Of a DNA stretch of 38,874 nucleotides, positions 24,009-31,129 are shown in pieces. This stretch comes from CAYTSA01 sp964440345 (GTDB lineage Bacteria > Desulfobacterota > Desulfovibrionia > Desulfovibrionales > Desulfovibrionaceae): the NCBI GenBank assembly GCA_964440345.1, contig CAYTSA010000027.1:1-38874 (forward strand), in the 5' to 3' direction. A program made the position numbers and the translations under genes. How positions within the stretch are numbered: position 1 is the stretch's first letter; the number at the start of each line of letters is the position of its first letter. Under the pieces are notes generated by a model, which did not search any database, was not told the origin of the DNA, and was given only the letters and a program-made list of their open reading frames with translations.

Positions 24009-25691
24009 ATGAGCAGACCCGACCGCCACGCTAAACTCATGTCCGGCTCCACGCCAAGCCACAGATTTGCCTTCCAATCCATGGTCATCGTGTTCAATGT
24101 GCTGGTCAACATCTGCTGTATCCCCATAGCCATTTTCTTTTACCGGATCAGCGTGAGTCCGCCGCCGGAATGGACCCAACGCCTCGCCGACGACATAACA
24201 TATGTCGTCACGCCCCTGCTTCTGGCCATTGGCTCCATCTGCCTGTTTATCTATGAAAAACCTTTGCGGGAGTGGGCCAAAGCCATCTGGGACCGGCAGG
24301 AAATCGCCCCTGCCCAGCAGGACATTGCCGCGCGCCGGTTGCTGCACGAGCCTTTTTTTATCGTCAAATTGAACGTTATTCTGTGGGGCGTCGCCGCCTT
24401 TATCTACGCCGGCGTCTTCGACCTGTACGGCGTGCCGGATTTGTACATAGGCCGCAGCCTGGTCCAGTCCCTGCTGGTTGGAGTCATTAACGCCACTGCA
24501 GCGTTTTTCCTTGTTGAGCATCTGCAACAGTCCCACCATATTCCCTTCTTTTTCCCCACCGGCGGCGTTTCCCGGGTGCACGGCGCCAAACGGGTAACCA
24601 TTTCCAAGCGCCTCGCCGCGCTGTTTATCGCCTGCTGCGTCATTCCGCTCACTGCGCTCATGCTTATTGTCGGCGGGACATCCCGCATTTCCACTTCTAC
24701 GGCCATGGACCCGGCCGTCATCCTGGACCAGTTGCGCACCACCGTCATTGGCGTGGCCATCATCTTCTTCATCGCTGGTCTGCTCATCGTGCGCATGATT
24801 AGAATAAACATAACGACGCCCTTTGAAGCCATTCTCGAAGTCCTACGGGACATCGGGCAAGGCCAGTTCAACCGCCGCGTGCAGGTACAGTCTAACGATG
24901 AGCTGGGCTTCACCGGCGACGCCATCAACGAAATGGCAGCCGGCCTGGAGGAACGCGAACGGATGCGGTTCTCCCTGGAGCTGGCCAGGTCCGTGCAACA
25001 CGGTCTGCTGCCTTCCAAGCCTCCACAGATTCCTGGGCTGGAAATAGCCGGCCTGAGCCATTATTGCGACGAGACCGGCGGCGACTACTACGATTTCTTC
25101 ACCAGGCCGGACTACCCGGGCTGCGTCTCGGTGGTCGTAGGCGACGTGGCTGGCCATGGCGTTCCCGCAGCCCTGCTCATGGCCACGGTGCGGGCGGCCT
25201 TGCGCCAGCGGGCGGAAACGCCGGGCCCGCCCGCGCAGGTCATCACCGACGTGAACCGCCGCATCTGCCAGGACACCGAAGGCTCAGGTCAATTCATGAC
25301 CCTGTTCTATATGGAAATAGACCCGCAAGCCGGCCGCATGACCTGGGTACGGGCCGGGCACGACCCGGCCATGGTGCTCTGCCCCGACTGCCAAAGCATA
25401 GAGGAGCTGACCGGCGACGGCGTGCCCGTCGGCGTGGCAAAATGGAGCTACGAAGAGCATTCCCGACCCATGGCGCCCGGGGAGCTGCTCTTCATCGGCA
25501 CCGACGGTCTATGGGAGGCCCGCAACTTGAGCGGAGCCATGTTTGGCAAGGAGCGCATAGCGGATATCCTTAAGCAACACAAAGGCAACACCGTGGAAGA
25601 GCTGCTGGCCAGCCTGGCCCAGGCCACAAACGATTTCCGCCACGGCCCGGCCAATGACGACGTAACCATGATCTGCGTCAGAAGAGCGTGA
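24009..25691 (+). CDS. Membrane PP2C-type (SpoIIE/RsbU) phosphatase with HAMP
   Basis: A 560-residue sensor phosphatase. Six or so hydrophobic segments lie between residues 22 and 285 (at about 22-45, 65-85, 115-140, 150-170, 205-225, 250-275). A HAMP domain follows (about 275-330, ending in NDELGFTGDAINEMAAGLEERERM), then a SpoIIE-type phosphatase domain (345-560) with metal-binding Asp residues in GGDYYDF, GDVAGHG, GTDGLWEA and NDDVTM. Enzymes of this class dephosphorylate anti-sigma-factor antagonists; no partner switch genes are nearby. There is no obvious ribosome-binding site before the ATG at 24009. Convergent with the Cys-rich gene that follows. Confidence 0.9.
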   Translation: MSRPDRHAKLMSGSTPSHRFAFQSMVIVFNVLVNICCIPIAIFFYRISVSPPPEWTQRLADDITYVVTPLLLAIGSICLFIYEKPLREWAKAIWDRQEIAPAQQDIAARRLLHEPFFIVKLNVILWGVAAFIYAGVFDLYGVPDLYIGRSLVQSLLVGVINATAAFFLVEHLQQSHHIPFFFPTGGVSRVHGAKRVTISKRLAALFIACCVIPLTALMLIVGGTSRISTSTAMDPAVILDQLRTTVIGVAIIFFIAGLLIVRMIRINITTPFEAILEVLRDIGQGQFNRRVQVQSNDELGFTGDAINEMAAGLEERERMRFSLELARSVQHGLLPSKPPQIPGLEIAGLSHYCDETGGDYYDFFTRPDYPGCVSVVVGDVAGHGVPAALLMATVRAALRQRAETPGPPAQVITDVNRRICQDTEGSGQFMTLFYMEIDPQAGRMTWVRAGHDPAMVLCPDCQSIEELTGDGVPVGVAKWSYEEHSRPMAPGELLFIGTDGLWEARNLSGAMFGKERIADILKQHKGNTVEELLASLAQATNDFRHGPANDDVTMICVRRA

Positions 25692-25736
25692 GGCAACCCA
25701 TATCAGCAGTCGCAGCGTACAAAACTCCTGTCACCC

Positions 25737-25766
25737 TGAAACACGCTTGCACACCGGCGTGTTTCA
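25737..25766. terminator. Probable bidirectional terminator hairpin
   Basis: A perfect 10-bp stem, TGAAACACGC (25737-25746) with GCGTGTTTCA (25757-25766), and 10-nt loop. It lies between two convergent genes and includes the stop codon of the minus-strand gene. No long T-run follows, so termination is inferred from position. Confidence 0.5.
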
Positions 25767-26147
25767 ACTTCCAGCCCCTGCGCACCCTGCAGCGGTCATG
25801 CACTGCACATGCGCAGTATACACGTTTTCCTCGCACGCCTTATATTGATCCGTGTCCTTTCCATACCTTATACACCTGAGCAGCCGGACGTAATACAGCT
25901 CAATGCAGTCCAAACACGGCCCGCCGCTTAAACTTTGCGTCCCTGACCCTCCAGATGCATTTCGTGAGAACTCATTCTGGCTGCACGCAGTCAGGCACTG
26001 CATCATCTGCTCCTGGTTGCCCACCAAGTGGTTGCATCCCTGCTCACAACTGCAGGCATAGGCAGTCTGCCCAACGTAAAGGAAGAACACACAAGACAAG
26101 AGAAGAATCGGAAGAAAAAAAATGGGGACAAATCTAATTTTTCTCAT
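25764..26147 (-). CDS. Secreted Cys-rich protein, paralogue A
   Basis: A 127-residue protein of unknown function. The N-terminus (MRKIR, then hydrophobic to about residue 34) is an export signal; LLLSC at 15-19 could serve as a lipobox, or cleavage may follow QTAYA. The mature part has eleven Cys, ten of them in the framework C-x3-C-x12-C-x3-C-x22-C-x2-C-x10-C-x12-C-x10-C-x5-C, which the protein at 26294-26647 shares. The ATG at 26147 is preferred over an upstream GTG at 26159. Disulfide-bonded periplasmic or secreted product is inferred. The region is AT-richer than the rest of the window. Confidence 0.72.
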   Translation of the reverse strand: MRKIRFVPIFFLPILLLSCVFFLYVGQTAYACSCEQGCNHLVGNQEQMMQCLTACSQNEFSRNASGGSGTQSLSGGPCLDCIELYYVRLLRCIRYGKDTDQYKACEENVYTAHVQCMTAAGCAGAGS

Positions 26148-26194
26148 TTCAATCAGCACTCCAAATTTTTAGAGCACGTTCCTAATAAAACATC

Positions 26195-26211
26195 TGTCTT
26201 GTTTCAAGACA
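26195..26211. terminator. Hairpin between the Cys-rich genes
   Basis: TGTCTTG (26195-26201) and CAAGACA (26205-26211) form a perfect 7-bp stem with a TTT loop in an AT-rich gap. On the minus strand it follows the 26294-26647 gene and may terminate it; no clean T-run is present. The gap 26148-26293 holds no other signal. Confidence 0.4.
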
Positions 26212-26293
26212 AAAATGTGCTAACGACACGCCTGCATTATAAATACACAATATGAATATTTTTACTACAAGTAAAGCAACATCACCTACTTTA

Positions 26294-26647
26294 TTAAAAG
26301 CAATTATACTGTTCCATACATGTATACCACATTGTGTTTGCATCTTTTACACAGGAGTTATACGCTGAAGTTCCTTCTTCATACCTATTTATACAATCAT
26401 GCATCTTCTCAATCGCCCTGTATTTGCAGTTGTCACATGCGCTGTAGGTGCTGCGAGCGTTCGGATTGTTTTGGGAAAAATCGCCGGACATGCAATTTGA
26501 CATGCAGTGGTTCCACGCCGGTTCAGAATAGGGCCCGCACTTGTACAAACACGTAAGGCCCAGGTCCTCCTCGGCCAAGGCGGAAGTAACAGCCTGAAAA
26601 ATCAGAAACAAACAAACCAGACCAACGCATACGCCATACCGAACCAT
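26294..26647 (-). CDS. Secreted Cys-rich protein, paralogue B
   Basis: A 117-residue protein with a signal peptide (MVRYGVCVGLVCLFLIF, cleavage likely after SALA) and ten Cys in the mature part: C-x3-C-x10-C-x3-C-x18-C-x2-C-x10-C-x13-C-x10-C-x5-C. Six of the nine spacings are identical to those of paralogue A and the rest differ by one to four residues. Shared short text, such as xxFSxN after the fourth Cys and a Tyr in the x12-13 segment, supports common descent. The start at 26647 has GGAGGG 5 nt upstream. No family recognised; the C-x3-C and C-x10-C pairs recall helical hairpins held by disulfides. Confidence 0.75.
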   Translation of the reverse strand: MVRYGVCVGLVCLFLIFQAVTSALAEEDLGLTCLYKCGPYSEPAWNHCMSNCMSGDFSQNNPNARSTYSACDNCKYRAIEKMHDCINRYEEGTSAYNSCVKDANTMWYTCMEQYNCF

Positions 26648-26775
26648 AGAACCCTCCATGGAAAAAGTGGACGAGATTGTGTGACTACAATCAGCTTTAA
26701 ACAAACGCCAGGCCAATGTAAACCACCAAAAACAAGAGAATTCGCACATACTAAGGCGCCAACAACCTGGGCAGA

Positions 26776-26925
26776 CGTTTCGTTGATTCTCTGCTGGACC
26801 ATGACGTATTGATTTGGCGTCAAAATCACGCCAACCAGAATGTCATGCCCCGCGCAGGTATCCAACGGCCTTGGCTTTTCGCATGCAAGCGGGCGGGGCA
26901 AGCCCCGCCCCTACCCGAAGGTGAT
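26776..26925. repeat. Degenerate GC-hairpin repeat, copy 1
   Basis: It starts near a TCTGCTGGACCATGACG segment, continues with CGCCAACCAGAATGTCATG and ends in a perfect 9-bp hairpin GGGCGGGGC-AA-GCCCCGCCC (26891-26910). The same order of blocks recurs at 27222-27428. The GTCAT-CCCGC core resembles the widely dispersed GTCATTCCCGC-type repeats of many proteobacteria. Confidence 0.55.
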
Positions 26926-27121
26926 GTTTTCTTGACAAATGAATGATTCGCGTTGCGCGCACACGCCCAAAACCGACTTCCTCCAGCCCCGACTTCCGCC
27001 GGACCAGCTTTCCGCGCTGGCGCACAATGCACGACACTGCAATGCAACCGGTCATAGCGTAGGAGCGACCCTTGCAGCCGCCCGCGTTTTCCACCGCAAA
27101 TGTATCCCCGCATTCTTAAAC

Positions 27122-27141
27122 GCAGATGACGCAGATAATCA
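27122..27141. repeat. GCAGAT-type intergenic repeat, second copy
   Basis: GCAGATGACGCAGATA at 27122-27137 is identical to 3832-3847. Two GCAGAT units are present, against four at the first site. Confidence 0.55.
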
Positions 27142-27221
27142 GCATTTCAAAACAGACCTGCATACACATCCTTGGCGTCCTGCACGGCCGCATGGACGCC
27201 TAGCGTTTTTCCATGCGCCAT

Positions 27222-27428
27222 AGCTGACGATTCGTGCGCTTTCTGCTGAACCATGACGCAAGGCCCTGGGCTGTAGCGCCGCCACGATAGCGAACAGCTC
27301 TGTAAGGCTGCGCCGTCAACCTTCGCCAACCTGCCCCCCCAGAATGTCATACCCCGCGGAGGCGGGGTAACCAGGGACTTTGACTTTTTTGCATACGAGC
27401 GGGCGGGGGCCAGCCCCCGCCTCCCCCC
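27222..27428. repeat. Degenerate GC-hairpin repeat, copy 2
   Basis: Block order as in the copy at 26776-26925: TCTGCTGAACCATGACG, CGCCAACC, CAGAATGTCAT, then two hairpins, TACCCCGC/GCGGGGTA (27350-27369) and GGCGGGGGC-CA-GCCCCCGCC (27402-27421). It has an insertion of about 50 bp relative to copy 1. Confidence 0.55.
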
Positions 27429-27464
27429 TTCACAGCACGCGCCCATTGGCATATCTTCCTTCCC

Positions 27465-28088
27465 ATGGCCAAGTACATTGTCGCCGTTTCCGGCTCCTAC
27501 CGCGCAGGCGGCGTCACAGAGAGCCTCGTGGACGCCGTGCTCGACGCTGCAGCCCCGTCCTCCGAACTCTCCGGCCCCGGCTCTGGCGTCCGGGTCGAGC
27601 ACATCCGTCTGGCGGACGCGGACATTCGCTTCTGCACGAACTGCCGGGCCTGCACGCAGCAGCCCGGGCCAGCCAGGGGCGCGTGTCCCCTGGACGACGA
27701 CATGGACAGCATCCTGGACAAGATCGAGGCTGCGGACGCGTTCATCCTGGCCTCGCCCGTGAATTTCCATACCGCCACTGCGCTCATGAAACGGTTCATC
27801 GAGCGGCTTATCTGCTACGGCTACTGGCCCTGGTCTCAGGGCGGCCCGAAGATGCGCATCACGCAGCGGAACAAGCGCGCGTTGGTGATCGGCTCCTCGG
27901 CCGCACCCGAGATCATGGCCCGCTGGTCCACGCCGCTGGCGCGGCATCTCAAGTACGCCGCGCGGGTGCTCGGCGCGGGCAAGGCAGACGTGCTGCTCGT
28001 GGGTTTGGCGGCCATGTCGCCCGAGGCCAGACTGAGCGAGCGTTCCCTGCGCAAGGCCCGCAAACTGGGCCGGCGGCTGGCGCAGTGA
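27465..28088 (+). CDS. Flavodoxin-like NAD(P)H-dependent reductase
   Basis: A 207-residue flavodoxin-fold protein of the NADPH-dependent FMN reductase/iron-sulfur flavoprotein group. The FMN phosphate loop is SGSYRAGGVTESL (9-21); the FCTNCRACTQ segment (56-65) with a later ACPLDDDM matches the cysteine-containing loop of Isf-like proteins, although the Cys spacing here (C-x2-C-x2-C, then a distant Cys) would need checking for a cluster; ASPVNFHTATALMKRFIER is the second flavin-contact region. Redox partner unknown. No ribosome-binding site is seen before the ATG. It stands between the repeat-rich gap and serS, and is G+C-rich like the core genome. Confidence 0.82.
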   Translation: MAKYIVAVSGSYRAGGVTESLVDAVLDAAAPSSELSGPGSGVRVEHIRLADADIRFCTNCRACTQQPGPARGACPLDDDMDSILDKIEAADAFILASPVNFHTATALMKRFIERLICYGYWPWSQGGPKMRITQRNKRALVIGSSAAPEIMARWSTPLARHLKYAARVLGAGKADVLLVGLAAMSPEARLSERSLRKARKLGRRLAQ

Positions 28089-28166
28089 CGCCAAAGAAGC
28101 AACCGCAGATTAACCACCACGTTCCCTCGGCCGCGCATGGCGCGGCCGCTGTAAAAAGTTCTGCAA

Positions 28167-28207
28167 GGGAGAGCTCGAGAAGGGAAACTCTTTCGAGAGC
28201 TTTCCCT
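28167..28207 (+). terminator. Overlapping hairpins after the flavoprotein gene
   Basis: A strong stem AGGGAAACTCT (28181-28191) with AGAGCTTTCCCT (28196-28207), one bulged base, closed by a TTCG tetraloop. The arm at 28167-28180 (GGGAGAGCTCGAGA) can pair with the same right-hand arm as an alternative. No T-run follows, so factor-independent termination is uncertain. Confidence 0.4.
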
Positions 28208-28231
28208 CTCGAAAACCTGTACGCTTCACTG

Positions 28232-28260
28232 TTGACGCCGCCTCTCACCGCGGCTATGTT
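28232..28260 (+). promoter_or_regulatory. Sigma-70 promoter of serS
   Basis: TTGACG (28232-28237) and TATGTT (28255-28260) with a 17-bp spacer; the predicted start near 28267 leaves a leader of about 30 nt before the serS ATG. Confidence 0.55.
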
Positions 28261-28295
28261 TCGTGCCCTTACGAGATACGCTACAGGAGATACGC

Positions 28296-29576
28296 ATGTT
28301 TGACTTGAAGTTGCTGCAACGCGACCCCGAGCTTGTGGCCGCGGCCCTGCGTAAGCGGGGTTCTGACCTGGACATAGCCGAATTCACCGCCCTGGACGCA
28401 CGGCGCCGGGAGATTCTGCTGGAAGTGGAAACCCTGAAGGCCGAGCGCAAGAAGGCTTCGGCTGAGGTCCCCAAGCTGAAGAAAGCCGGCGAGGACGCCA
28501 GCGAGCTGCTGGCCAGGCTAGCGGACGCGTCCGACCGCATCAAGGAGCTGGACGAAGGGGCGGTGCAGCTGCAGCGCGAGGTGGACGACTGGCTCATGGC
28601 CGTGCCTAATGTGCCGCACGAATCCGTGCCTGAGGGCCGGGACGAGGAAGACAACCGTGTGGAGCACTATTGGGGCGAAAAGCCGGAGTTCGACTTCGAG
28701 CCCAAGGACCACTACGACCTGGGCGTGGAGCTGGGCGGGCTGGACTTCGAACGCGCCGCCAAGATCGCGGGCTCGCGCTTCGTGGTCTACAGGGACTGGG
28801 CCGCCCGGCTGGAGAGGGCGCTGGCCGCCTTCATGCTGGACCTGCAGACCCTGGAACACGGCTACACCGAGGTCATGCCCCCGGTCATCGTCAACCGCGA
28901 AACCATGACCGGCACGGGCCAGCTGCCCAAGTTCGAAGAAGACCTGTTCAAGCTGGAAAAGACCGACTACTATCTCATCCCCACGGCCGAGGTGCCGGTG
29001 ACAAACCTGCACCGGGGCGAGGTGCTGGGGGAAGACCAGCTCTCCTTTGGCTACTGCGCGTACACGCCCTGCTTCCGGTCCGAAGCTGGCAGCTACGGCA
29101 AGGACACCCGGGGCGTCATCCGGCAGCACCAGTTCAACAAGGTGGAGCTGGTCTGGTTCGCCAAGCCCGAGGAATCCTACGATATATTGGAGAAGCTGCG
29201 CGGCCACGCCGAAGCCGTGCTGCAGCGGCTGCAACTGCACTACCGCGCGGTGACGCTGTGCGCCGGGGACCTGGGCTTTTCCGCGGCCAAGACCTACGAC
29301 TTGGAGGTCTGGCTGCCAGGCCAACAGAAATACCGGGAAATCTCATCCTGCTCCAACTTCGAGGACTTCCAGGCCCGCCGTGCGGACCTGCGCTACAAGC
29401 CCAAGGCCTCCAAGAAAACGGCCCTGCTGCACACACTGAACGGCTCCGGCCTGGCCATAGGCCGCACCCTGGTGGCGGTGCTGGAGAACTACCAGCAAGC
29501 CGACGGGTCCATTGTAATACCTGAAGTATTGCGCCCATATATGGGGGGCATGAAAAGAATCGAAGCAAAAAAGTAG
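28296..29576 (+). CDS. serS: Seryl-tRNA synthetase
   Basis: A 426-residue class II synthetase that charges tRNA-Ser. The N-terminal coiled-coil arm (about 30-105) binds the long variable arm of the tRNA. The catalytic core has motif 1 around GYTEVMPPVIVN, motif 2 FRSEAGSYGKDTRGVIRQHQ in its usual place (residues 263-282) and motif 3 GSGLAIGRTLVAVLENYQ. The ATG at 28296 is chosen for the AGGAGA 5 nt upstream and because it starts at the conserved MFDLKLL; an open frame extends 33 nt further. Monocistronic. Confidence 0.97.
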   Translation: MFDLKLLQRDPELVAAALRKRGSDLDIAEFTALDARRREILLEVETLKAERKKASAEVPKLKKAGEDASELLARLADASDRIKELDEGAVQLQREVDDWLMAVPNVPHESVPEGRDEEDNRVEHYWGEKPEFDFEPKDHYDLGVELGGLDFERAAKIAGSRFVVYRDWAARLERALAAFMLDLQTLEHGYTEVMPPVIVNRETMTGTGQLPKFEEDLFKLEKTDYYLIPTAEVPVTNLHRGEVLGEDQLSFGYCAYTPCFRSEAGSYGKDTRGVIRQHQFNKVELVWFAKPEESYDILEKLRGHAEAVLQRLQLHYRAVTLCAGDLGFSAAKTYDLEVWLPGQQKYREISSCSNFEDFQARRADLRYKPKASKKTALLHTLNGSGLAIGRTLVAVLENYQQADGSIVIPEVLRPYMGGMKRIEAKK

Positions 29577-29586
29577 CGATTTTTCC

Positions 29587-29616
29587 TTGACACAAGCTCC
29601 AATGCAAGCATAAGAT
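29587..29616 (+). promoter_or_regulatory. Promoter of tRNA-Lys
   Basis: TTGACA (29587-29592) and TAAGAT (29611-29616), 18-bp spacer, with the predicted start about 10 nt before the mature tRNA. Confidence 0.6.
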
Positions 29617-29632
29617 ATTCACTTCCTATTGA

Positions 29633-29708
29633 GGGCCGTTAACTCAGTCGGTAGAGTATCTGCCTTTTAAGCAGAGAGTCGCTGGTTCGAGCCCAGCACG
29701 GCCCACCA
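29633..29708 (+). tRNA. tRNA-Lys (UUU)
   Basis: A 76-nt tRNA with acceptor stem GGGCCGT/ACGGCCC, D-loop CTCAGTCGGTAGAG, anticodon loop CTTTTAA (anticodon TTT), T-arm GGTTCGAGCCC and an encoded CCA end (29706-29708). Closely matches bacterial tRNA-Lys. It borders an AT-richer accessory segment on its 3' side. Confidence 0.95.
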
Positions 29709-29716
29709 AGAAAATT

Positions 29717-29749
29717 AAGGGTTTAGGCAACACGCCTGAACCCTTTTTT
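29717..29749 (+). terminator. Rho-independent terminator of tRNA-Lys
   Basis: Stem AAGGGTTTAGGC (29717-29728) with GCCTGAACCCTT (29734-29745), one G-U pair, followed by a run of T. Confidence 0.85.
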
Positions 29750-29863
29750 CTTTGCTTTTTTGCCAAAGGCGCCGATTGGGGCACCACTTTGACCCTTCCT
29801 TGAAACTTACTCTGCGTCGATGCCCCCCTTTCGGTCCCGGCGGCCAGGCGTGAGAGGTTTTTT

Positions 29864-30154
29864 ATGTTCAAGCAGAGCGCACAAAAAACCCCGGCTGCGG
29901 CAACAACGGGCTTGGTGGTTGACCTGTGGTGGGGGCAAGGCTTTGTTCACCGAGGAGTAGCCGGCAAAGTCGGCATTATTTGCGATTGGGCTCTGGAACG
30001 AATGATGGAGTTGCACCAAGAAAAATGTATCGACCAGTACCGGCTAAAGCTCGTCGGGGTCTTTATGGGTTTCGGACAGGTGTGGAAAACACTGTACAAG
30101 CCTCAACGCACAAAGGCTAGCCTTTGTGACCTTCGGAGGTGCTTTTATATATAA
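29864..30154 (+). CDS. Possible small protein, doubtful
   Basis: A 96-residue open frame with GAGAGG 6 nt before the ATG. The translation has no recognisable family, signal or motif (two Trp in VVDLWWGQG, a Cys-containing C-terminus). It lies between the tRNA terminator and a palindrome-rich segment, at the edge of the accessory island. It could be a gene remnant or chance. The rest of 29750-30172 holds nothing else except the palindromes. Confidence 0.25.
   Translation: MFKQSAQKTPAAATTGLVVDLWWGQGFVHRGVAGKVGIICDWALERMMELHQEKCIDQYRLKLVGVFMGFGQVWKTLYKPQRTKASLCDLRRCFYI
30109..30140. terminator. Perfect 20-bp palindrome plus small hairpin
   Basis: CACAAAGGCT (30109-30118) is followed directly by its reverse complement AGCCTTTGTG (30119-30128), then ACCT-TCGG-AGGT (30129-30140) and GCTTTTATAT. 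It sits just beyond the end of the minus-strand secB-like gene and after the doubtful plus-strand frame. It may terminate one of them or mark an island edge. Confidence 0.4.
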
Positions 30155-30174
30155 ATACTGGGCTAATGGTTGTT

Positions 30175-30606
30175 CTAGTCTGGCTTAAAGAAGGGTAAGG
30201 TCAGCGGGGGGCAATTCATCCGCACTATCATGTTTTGTATAAACTCTCTAAAATAAGGCCAGATGTTAAGCGGGATGTTCAGGTCTTTATAGATGTCGAA
30301 AAAGTCGTCAGTTATCGAAATACTAGTTGTGTAACATGAAATGTAAGTTGCCTGAATTACAATTGTCGATTCGCTTTTCTTTTTTCCAAATGCCTTTAGG
30401 GTATAAAATGTAGAAATATCTAACCGGTCATCAATATTTTCATACGATGATTTCGTTGTTACATCTACCTTGAGAGATGTATCGAGTGCGTCGAGATATT
30501 TCCTATTTAAGTCTACTTTACAAGAAGCCAAATAGACTTGTCGTATTTCCAAGCCTGAGAGTATCTCTTTATACTGCGCTGGTGTAATCGAGGGGTTTTT
30601 GTCCAT
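30175..30606 (-). CDS. SecB-like chaperone of a TAC module
   Basis: A 143-residue SecB-fold protein. The diagnostic C-terminal stretch is W116-P-Y-F-R-E-F-I-Q-N-M, then CPPLTLPFF (132-140), which matches the WPYxREx...PPLTL block of the M. tuberculosis TAC chaperone Rv1957 better than export SecB. The N-terminal half (LEIRQVYLASCKVDL; FTLK-like beta strands at 60-100) fits the SecB beta-sheet. It is the third gene of an operon, 9 nt after hicB, so it is likely dedicated to the HicB antitoxin: SecB-like TAC chaperones fold and protect their antitoxin from proteolysis. Clearly AT-richer than neighbouring core genes. No second SecB is in the window. Confidence 0.85.
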   Translation of the reverse strand: MDKNPSITPAQYKEILSGLEIRQVYLASCKVDLNRKYLDALDTSLKVDVTTKSSYENIDDRLDISTFYTLKAFGKKKSESTIVIQATYISCYTTSISITDDFFDIYKDLNIPLNIWPYFREFIQNMIVRMNCPPLTLPFFKPD

Positions 30607-30615
30607 TATAGCTAC

Positions 30616-31128
30616 CTATGCCGCTTTTTCATATTCGCCAAGAGAATATCGTACTTGGCGTTGAGGTGTGGTTTGTGTCGCATAGGCTATTTCATACGAG
30701 AAGCTTTTGATTTGCTGAGTCAAGCAATGGAAATGCTCTTTCATCTCTGCAATGATGTAGCTCCTTTCAAAAGCTGTTGAAAGAAGGTATGATACATACT
30801 GATTTAAACTTACCCCTTCATCTTTTGCATTCTTAGAAAGGTCTCGATGCAAAGAACGCGGAACTCTGACAAAAAACTTCCCACTGTAGTCCTCAGTATT
30901 CCGTGGCTCAGGTATATTGATACCTTCCTCGATAAACCCACTAAACACTCTTTCCTTGGAAGCAGTTAAGTCACCAATTGCTTCTTGTATTGTCTCCCCA
31001 TCGCCGATAATGGCAAACTTCCCCAGCTCAGGCAGTGTGGCCATATAGCCCCCGCCCATTTCATCATGTATGGGCTTTACCTCAATTGTGTAAGGCAAAT
31101 TGAGATAATATTCCAAATTCTTGTTCAC
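30616..31128 (-). CDS. hicB: HicB-family antitoxin with C-terminal extension
   Basis: A 170-residue antitoxin. The N-terminal HicB domain (about 6-72) has the typical GGGYMATLPELG and GDGETIQEAIGDL text. A ribbon-helix-helix DNA-binding domain follows (83-122: KFFVRVPRSLHRDLSKNAKD, then EGVSLNQYVSYLLSTAFER). Beyond it an extra 48 residues (123-170) have no counterpart in ordinary HicB and are rich in aromatic and polar residues; this is where a chaperone-addiction segment is expected in TAC antitoxins. GTG start one base after the hicA stop, with AGGGGAT upstream. It should neutralise HicA and repress the operon. Confidence 0.9.
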   Translation of the reverse strand: MNKNLEYYLNLPYTIEVKPIHDEMGGGYMATLPELGKFAIIGDGETIQEAIGDLTASKERVFSGFIEEGINIPEPRNTEDYSGKFFVRVPRSLHRDLSKNAKDEGVSLNQYVSYLLSTAFERSYIIAEMKEHFHCLTQQIKSFSYEIAYATQTTPQRQVRYSLGEYEKAA

Positions 31129-31129
31129 T

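Larger units (their letters stand above)
26648..27464. other. 817-base gap with degenerate repeats, no gene
   Basis: No supported gene. The stretch carries two diverged copies of one intergenic repeat (26776-26925 and 27222-27428) and a GCAGAT repeat at 27122-27137. Minus-strand open frames here share the phrases VMVQQ and RGMTFW because they run through the repeats, not because they encode proteins. Confidence 0.65.

Noticed and set aside
27147..28094. 315-residue minus-strand frame
   Set aside because: Antisense to the flavodoxin-like gene and running into degenerate repeats; its low-complexity text shares phrases with repeat-derived frames only.
28161..28295. T-box or riboswitch before serS
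   Set aside because: No T-box consensus or specifier arrangement was found, and the predicted serS promoter lies downstream of the hairpins.
29644..29871. Minus-strand frame translating to VGRAGLEPATLCLKGR
   Set aside because: This phrase is the well-known false protein produced by reading through a tRNA gene on the opposite strand; here it covers tRNA-Lys.
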